From contig NZ_MLYR01000081.1 of assembly GCF_001866655.1 (NCBI RefSeq), forward strand, positions 1 to 38,499: 38,499 bases of DNA, in the 5' to 3' direction. A program made the position numbers and the translations under genes. The notes beneath the pieces were generated by a model, which was not told the DNA's origin, ran no database searches, and saw only the letters and a program-made list of their open reading frames with translations. This DNA is from Bacillus sp. MUM 116. GTDB taxonomy: Bacteria; Bacillota; Bacilli; Bacillales; Cytobacillaceae. This document shows, piece by piece, positions 33,149-38,499 of this stretch (position 1 is its first letter; every line of letters begins with the position of its first letter).

Positions 33149-33886
33149 TTGGTCATGGATATTATATCACTAGAAGCTGATCATATGGTACCTCTTTACC
33201 AGCAGCTTTATAATACAATTCGAGAAAAAATCGCATCTGGCGAATACAAACCTGGAGAGCGCATCCCATCAGAAGCCCAACTTATTGAAATATACAATAT
33301 CAGTCGGGTGACTGTTCGAAGCGCTTTGAAGAAATTAGTAGAAGATAATATTCTTGTGAAGCGACATGGCAAAGGAACCTTTGTATCAATACCAGAATAT
33401 GTGGAGAGTATTGGGGTGGGTGGAAGTTTTACCGCATCTTGGAAACAAACAGATGTAGTTCCAGGCACCAAAATTATTTCAAAGCTTTATGTGAATGCCA
33501 ATAAAAAAATTGCTAATCAATTGAACATAGAGGAAGGTTCCAAGATTATTCATATCAGGCGCTTGCGTTTGGTCAATGATCTTCCTGCGATTCTAGAAGA
33601 AGATTATTTTTTACCGGAGTATGATTTTCTAATGGAAATGGATTTAGACAACAAGTCTATTTTAGAAATTATTCGTAATCAGACAGGGCTTGTTGCAAAG
33701 GAATTTAATGATATTTTCGAAGTGAAATCCGCAACAAAGGAGCAGGCGGAATTTCTCGAATATAAGACTGGAAGCCCTTTGCTGAGAGTTAGCCAGACGA
33801 TTTTAACTGAAAAACTCGATCTCCTATATTATAACGAAGAATATATTAGAACTGATCGATATAAATATGCAATCCGTTCTTACTGA
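33149..33886 (+). CDS. GntR-family transcriptional regulator with UTRA domain (HutC/FrlR type)
   Basis: 245 residues. The winged helix (about 12-75) shows PLYQQLYNTIREKIASGEYK, GERIPSEAQLIEIYNISRVT and LVKRHGKGTFVS. A UTRA ligand domain (about 95-240) contains KIIHIRRLRLVNDLPAILEE and ends YYNEEYIRTDRYKYAI. UTRA domains sense small, often phosphorylated, pathway compounds, and FrlR of the fructoselysine system belongs to this group. The TTG start at 33149 has AAAGGAG 6 nt upstream, while ATG 33155 would be 12 nt away. Probable local repressor of the cluster. Confidence 0.9.
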   Translation: MVMDIISLEADHMVPLYQQLYNTIREKIASGEYKPGERIPSEAQLIEIYNISRVTVRSALKKLVEDNILVKRHGKGTFVSIPEYVESIGVGGSFTASWKQTDVVPGTKIISKLYVNANKKIANQLNIEEGSKIIHIRRLRLVNDLPAILEEDYFLPEYDFLMEMDLDNKSILEIIRNQTGLVAKEFNDIFEVKSATKEQAEFLEYKTGSPLLRVSQTILTEKLDLLYYNEEYIRTDRYKYAIRSY

Positions 33887-33998
33887 TTGCATAAGCTCCC
33901 GATTTTCCAAATTGAAAAAGCGTTAGACATGACTTTTTTTAAAACAAACACAATTTATATGATACAAGTAGTTATCGTTTGTTATTTTTTTGAAAAAT

Positions 33999-34016
33999 GA
34001 CAGCTAATTAGTTGTC
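33999..34016. promoter_or_regulatory. Candidate GntR operator upstream of the permease operon
   Basis: GACAGCTAATTAGTTGTC is an 18-nt dyad with one mismatched pair. Its half GACAACTAA recurs at 34097-34105 close to a TTCAAG / TAAATA promoter-like pair, so two sites could bracket the promoter. Confidence 0.5.
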
Positions 34017-34145
34017 TATTTGTTATGCAAAAAAAAGGAATGGTTAGAGTTTTACTGTATAAACGAATTGTTTAATTATGTTCAAGTTGTTTTACTGACA
34101 ACTAAATAAAATATTCTGACTTCATTATATGGGGAGTGTAAATAG

Positions 34146-35495
<1,350 letters not shown>

Positions 35496-35510
35496 AAGGA
35501 TGATAATCTG

Positions 35511-36659
35511 ATGCAGTTTTCAACTTTTAAGGCGGAGCTTTTTGATGAACACCCACATTTTAAGATGGCTGAATTCTGTGCGAAATTTGGGCTTGAAGGT
35601 ATGGAAGTTTTTATGGACGATGTGCTTTCAAGAGATCAAGATTTGAATGATGAGAAACTAGTAATCTTGGATAAACTTCGTACTTTACATGTAAAAAGAG
35701 TTCATTGCTCTTACTGGGCGTACCCAACCAGCTTTCTTACAAAGAATAATTTTCAAGAACTGGTTGAGAGATTTGGAAACTGGGAAGATGTCGTGAATTA
35801 TTATGGTGACCTAACAGGTGATCATATGTATAAAAGATGGGCAGATGAGTATCAGATTGCCACTGAGTTAAAAGCACAGGCGTATACGTTTCATCTAATC
35901 GATTACGCACCAATTGATGGGAAATGGGAGTTCACAATTTCCAAGGGAGATATTCGTCAGGCGATGATATTTATGATTCAACAATTCTTAAATTATCTGA
36001 TGAATCAGAATCTTCTTACTAGGGATTCTCCAATGATCGAAGTGGAAAATGCCGGGTGGGGATTGGAGCATGGTTTGCAGACCTCAGAGGACTATCAGTT
36101 AATGTATTGCCAGCTTTACGATCCGTTCCAAAAAGTCAAGATTGGTTGGGATATTAACCACTTGTTACATGCGATTGGCTTTGACGAGACTCAAAATTGC
36201 GCCCGATTCTTCCTGCCAGACTGTGAAATTAGCACCCAAATGTTTGAATTACAACAGCGTTATGGCAACGAGCCGCAGGTATTTGCCCAGAAGTGGTTGG
36301 AGCACAATATTATGGACCCAGAGTTAGTCAATCGTATTGGTTGTATACAGCTTTCAGACTGTGCGTTAAAAACGACTGAGTTTTTCCGTAATGGTAAGTT
36401 GACCGGACAATATTATGACGAAATCGCTGCTCTTGATAGTTGGAGAGAGCAGGAGAATTATGGTGTTAATATTGTACTCTCCTGTTATGACTCCCATATA
36501 CCATTGGGGGATGGGATATTGAACCCTAAAGCAATAAAAGAGATGATTCTCAAGATTCGTGCTGTTAATTCAAATTTGGTCATTTTACATGAACTTAAAA
36601 ACAATACTGATCAGGCTGCGGCATTAAGAAGGCAGTTGGATCGTCTTGACCTAAAATAA
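35511..36659 (+). CDS. Xylose-isomerase-like TIM-barrel protein (isomerase/epimerase-like)
   Basis: 382 residues, longer than the roughly 280 of FrlC-type epimerases. Barrel-end residues in order: EVFMDD (32-37), HCSYWAYP (65-72), FHLIDY (127-132), IEVENAGWG (176-184, E179), GWDINHLLHA (212-221, D214 and H217), IQLSDCALKT (279-288, D283) and SCYDSHIP (324-331, H329). The E/D/D/H set fits a divalent metal site of the AP endonuclease-2/xylose isomerase fold. Starts 15 nt after the permease stop and is followed by the kinase-like gene after 15 nt. The exact reaction, aldose-ketose isomerisation or epimerisation, is inferred. Confidence 0.75.
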   Translation: MQFSTFKAELFDEHPHFKMAEFCAKFGLEGMEVFMDDVLSRDQDLNDEKLVILDKLRTLHVKRVHCSYWAYPTSFLTKNNFQELVERFGNWEDVVNYYGDLTGDHMYKRWADEYQIATELKAQAYTFHLIDYAPIDGKWEFTISKGDIRQAMIFMIQQFLNYLMNQNLLTRDSPMIEVENAGWGLEHGLQTSEDYQLMYCQLYDPFQKVKIGWDINHLLHAIGFDETQNCARFFLPDCEISTQMFELQQRYGNEPQVFAQKWLEHNIMDPELVNRIGCIQLSDCALKTTEFFRNGKLTGQYYDEIAALDSWREQENYGVNIVLSCYDSHIPLGDGILNPKAIKEMILKIRAVNSNLVILHELKNNTDQAAALRRQLDRLDLK

Positions 36660-36674
36660 GGAGATGATCCGTTT

Positions 36675-37577
36675 ATGAAATTTATTATTGTTGGTCCCAC
36701 GATTGTGAATGATATTCAATTTGCAGATGGCAGCATAAGCAAGGGGCATATTGGTGGTGCCATATTTTGTCTGGAAGGGGTAAAAATATGGAGTGACGAC
36801 TGTCTCTATGTATCAAATGTAGGTGAAGATTTCTCGAAGTATTATGGTGAGTGGATGGAGGCAAATCATTGTTCCTATGAAGGTCTCAATTATAATCTTC
36901 CCCATACAGAATATACGACCCTTATATATGGGGATGAAGGACTTCATGATGAGGTTTCCATTTATGGCGAGGACATTGAAAAGCAGATCTCAGAGCTAGA
37001 TAAGAGAACTGCCGAGCAGATTGCCAGTCATTGCGGTAGTGAAACGAGAGGGATCTATATTGAAGCGTCCGAAATGGACCCTCTGTGGGATAACTTGAAT
37101 CTGATTCACATGAAATGCAATGCGAAAATCATGTGGGAAATCCCTACTTCCGCAGCGATGCAAAAGCATCGGAAAGAAAAAGTGTTAAAGACGATTATCA
37201 AGGCTGGGTTGTACTCGATTAATTTGCCAGAGGCGATGAGCCTATTTGAGACAAAGGATGAAAAATCAACGGTTGAGGCAATTATTTCCTTTGGTGTTCC
37301 GTGTTTTTTCAGAGTTGGTAGTAGAGGTTCGTACATGATTTCGGATGGTCAGGCATATTTTGCTTCAAGTATCTCTGTTGGAGATGTTGTTGATGCTACT
37401 GGATGTGGTAACTGTTCCACCGCTGCTGCGCTTTATGCGTATTGTGAAGGATTTGCACCGAAAAAAGTTGCGGCTATGGCAAATATTGCAGCGGCATATA
37501 ACCTATTGCAGTATGGGCCATATCCTGTTATCACCAGTGAAACAAGGGCCGAAGCTATGCGGTTGCTCGAAAAGTAG
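36675..37577 (+). CDS. PfkB-family kinase-like protein lacking the canonical catalytic Asp
   Basis: 300-residue ribokinase fold with the glycine pair GHIGGAIFCLEGV (24-36) and a C-terminal signature DATGCGNCSTAAALYAYCEG (240-259). In canonical PfkB kinases this reads D-T-x-G-A-G-D, where the last Asp is the catalytic base; here it is Asn 246 (GCGN). The rest of the anion-hole region is kept. It could be a kinase with altered chemistry, a binding or regulatory protein, or a different phosphotransfer enzyme. Last gene of the permease operon, 15 nt after the TIM-barrel gene with a TAAGGAG start signal. Confidence 0.8.
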   Translation: MKFIIVGPTIVNDIQFADGSISKGHIGGAIFCLEGVKIWSDDCLYVSNVGEDFSKYYGEWMEANHCSYEGLNYNLPHTEYTTLIYGDEGLHDEVSIYGEDIEKQISELDKRTAEQIASHCGSETRGIYIEASEMDPLWDNLNLIHMKCNAKIMWEIPTSAAMQKHRKEKVLKTIIKAGLYSINLPEAMSLFETKDEKSTVEAIISFGVPCFFRVGSRGSYMISDGQAYFASSISVGDVVDATGCGNCSTAAALYAYCEGFAPKKVAAMANIAAAYNLLQYGPYPVITSETRAEAMRLLEK

Positions 37578-37915
37578 ATGAACTAATTTGTTAATAGGCA
37601 TGTGACTGGTAACGCAGGCAGGATCAAAAATAGACAGAGAATACCTACACTATTAATCTTGTGAAAAATAAGTTTAATTCACTTATTGACGACCGTAATA
37701 TTAATAAAATAATGTAAAAATAAACCTCATTTAGATCCACTGCGGTGAACCGTACCATATAAAAATAAAAGCCTTTTTGGTCAAAAAAATGGTCAAGAAT
37801 TTATGGTTTTCTATTGTCCAGATTTTTGTAACATAAGACCTCTCAACCGCTTGAACCCTTGATATATAAGGTTTTTTAATAAGGAAATCCTCTACTGTGA
37901 AATTATGTACACTAT
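37578..37915. other. Right end of the island, no gene recognised
   Basis: About 340 nt. It has a weak hairpin (AATAAGT / ACTTATT near 37667-37687), one GTGAACC repeat copy at 37745-37769, and AT-rich sequence up to the attachment core. Confidence 0.5.
37745..37769 (+). repeat. Dispersed island repeat, copy D
   Basis: GTGAACCGTACCATA followed by an A-rich tail. AAACCTCATTTA lies about 20 nt before it, the inverse of the AAATGAGGTTT end of copies A and B. Confidence 0.45.
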
Positions 37916-37961
37916 CTTGACAGGGTTGAGGTCACAGGTTCGATCCCTGTACAGGTCATCA
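37916..37961 (+). other. Displaced 3' end of tRNA-Val, distal attachment site of the island
   Basis: The 18-nt core is identical to 25035-25052. It is followed by a perfect T arm ACAGG-TTCGATC-CCTGT and the acceptor strand ACAGGTCATCA, which would complete a tRNA-Val. No 5' half is present, so it is not a tRNA gene. Most likely the original host 3' end pushed away by the island. Confidence 0.8.
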
Positions 37962-37967
37962 TTTTAA

Positions 37968-38006
37968 GAAGCCGAAAACCCTTGTAAATCAAGGTTTTTT
38001 GGCTTT
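37968..38006 (+). terminator. Terminator after the displaced tRNA 3' end (probable original tRNA-Val terminator)
   Basis: AAGCCGAAAACCCTTG pairs with CAAGGTTTTTTGGCTT, with a TAAAT loop and a T run. Confidence 0.85.
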
Positions 38007-38044
38007 TTTGTTTATAATTAAACAAATTAAAATAGCAATGTTAT

Positions 38045-38300
38045 TTGAAACCCTGCACAAAACTTGCATATGTGTTTTTACTTCTGTTTTAAAAGAGCCT
38101 CCAAATTTTCCTTTTTGGAATTCTTGTTTTTCATAATGTTTTTTTAATTCTTCCACTAGAATCTAGGAAATTGAAATCTGCCTCTTTGATTTAGGTTTTT
38201 TAGGTTCTTTGAAGAATAAACCCTTACCAGCTACAAAAGCTAAACTTCGTTTGATATGAATTTTCTTTTTTTCAAAATCAACATCATCTCATTTTAATCC
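38045..38300 (-). pseudogene. Remnant of a second tyrosine integrase
   Basis: Minus-strand frame starting at 38300: GLK-stop-DDVDFEKKKIHIKRS, LAFVAGKGLFFKEPKKPKSK, RQISIS-stop-ILVEELKKHYEKQ. This is the middle of a phage or ICE integrase catalytic domain (pattern GLRWDDVDF ... FKEPKTKSSRRTISLP). Two in-frame stops occur (TGA for Trp, TAG for Pro), the R-bearing start and the HxxR/Tyr end are missing, and resemblance fades below about 38100. It is different in sequence from the integrase at 25231. Confidence 0.7.
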
Positions 38301-38499
38301 ATAAAAATTAAAAGTATTAATTTAATTTAGATAAAACAAAGGAAATAGTTAAGATCTTCAACAATTGGGCACGTTCGAAAACTTATTGATATGGGTAAGA
38401 ATATACGATCTTATGAAATTTTCTTTTCTTGTTAGGAAAGAAATATAAATTGATCAAAAAAAGCCGCCGAGATTTTGGCAGCTTGGAACACTATACGTT
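38301..38499. other. Window end, nothing recognised
   Basis: AT-rich sequence without a credible gene. AAGCCGCC and GGCAGCTT near 38462-38485 form a weak hairpin. Confidence 0.4.

Noticed and set aside
37916..37961. A second tRNA-Val gene
   Set aside because: Only the 3' half is present; no D arm, 5' acceptor strand or 5' anticodon stem precedes it. It is better explained as an attachment-site remnant.

Overview
The window reads as a chromosomal segment of a low-GC, endospore-forming member of the Bacillaceae (Bacillus, Neobacillus or Mesobacillus type). From memory, the first 25 kb follows the Bacillus subtilis mecA to yjcH order almost gene for gene. It carries sporulation genes (cotO, a CotY/CotZ-type coat protein, a spoVAC-spoVAD-spoVAEb set, yjcZ, spoVIF), strong Bacillus-type Shine-Dalgarno sequences and T-run terminators.

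Region 1 (1-25 kb) is core chromosome: mecA, a cardiolipin synthase, coiA, pepF, a 57-residue membrane protein, the globin-spxH pair, a CYTH protein facing yjbL-relQ-nadK-pseudouridine synthase, prpE facing a CPA2 cation/proton antiporter, and fabI under a FapR-like operator. A sporulation block from cotO to spoVIF follows. After it come a UvrD-type helicase with a CoiA-like zinc finger, yjcF-yjcG-yjcH, and a small WYL-type gene whose promoter carries a LexA box.

Region 2 (25.0-38.0 kb) looks like a genomic island in a tRNA-Val(GAC) gene. The intact tRNA is at 25005-25077. An 18-bp identical stretch followed by a second tRNA-Val 3' end lies at 37916-37961. Next to the tRNA is a tyrosine integrase broken by three frameshifts. 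The left third of the island is a graveyard: a gutted SRPBCC gene, the tail of a KamA-type radical SAM gene and the head of a TRM11-like methyltransferase. Among these sit intact DinB, GIY-YIG and RluF-like genes. A short repeat (GTGAACCGTACCATAA core) recurs four times, all inside the island.

The right two thirds (30.5-37.6 kb) is the most interesting part. It is a catabolic cluster: PfkB kinase and AllA-like cupin on the minus strand, facing a BtpA-family protein, a GntR/UTRA regulator, an FrlA-like APC permease, a large TIM-barrel isomerase-like protein and a second PfkB protein lacking the usual catalytic Asp. The permease, regulator, TIM barrel and kinase repeat the logic of the fructoselysine (frl) system, but no SIS-type deglycase is present. 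A BtpA protein and an AllA-like protein occur instead. I infer an uncharacterised pathway for uptake, phosphorylation and cleavage of an amine- or ureide-linked sugar-like compound. Palindromes upstream of both plus-strand units are candidate operators.

Region 3 (38.0-38.5 kb) holds the probable original tRNA terminator and the stop-ridden remnant of a second, different integrase, suggesting that this tRNA has been an integration hot spot more than once.
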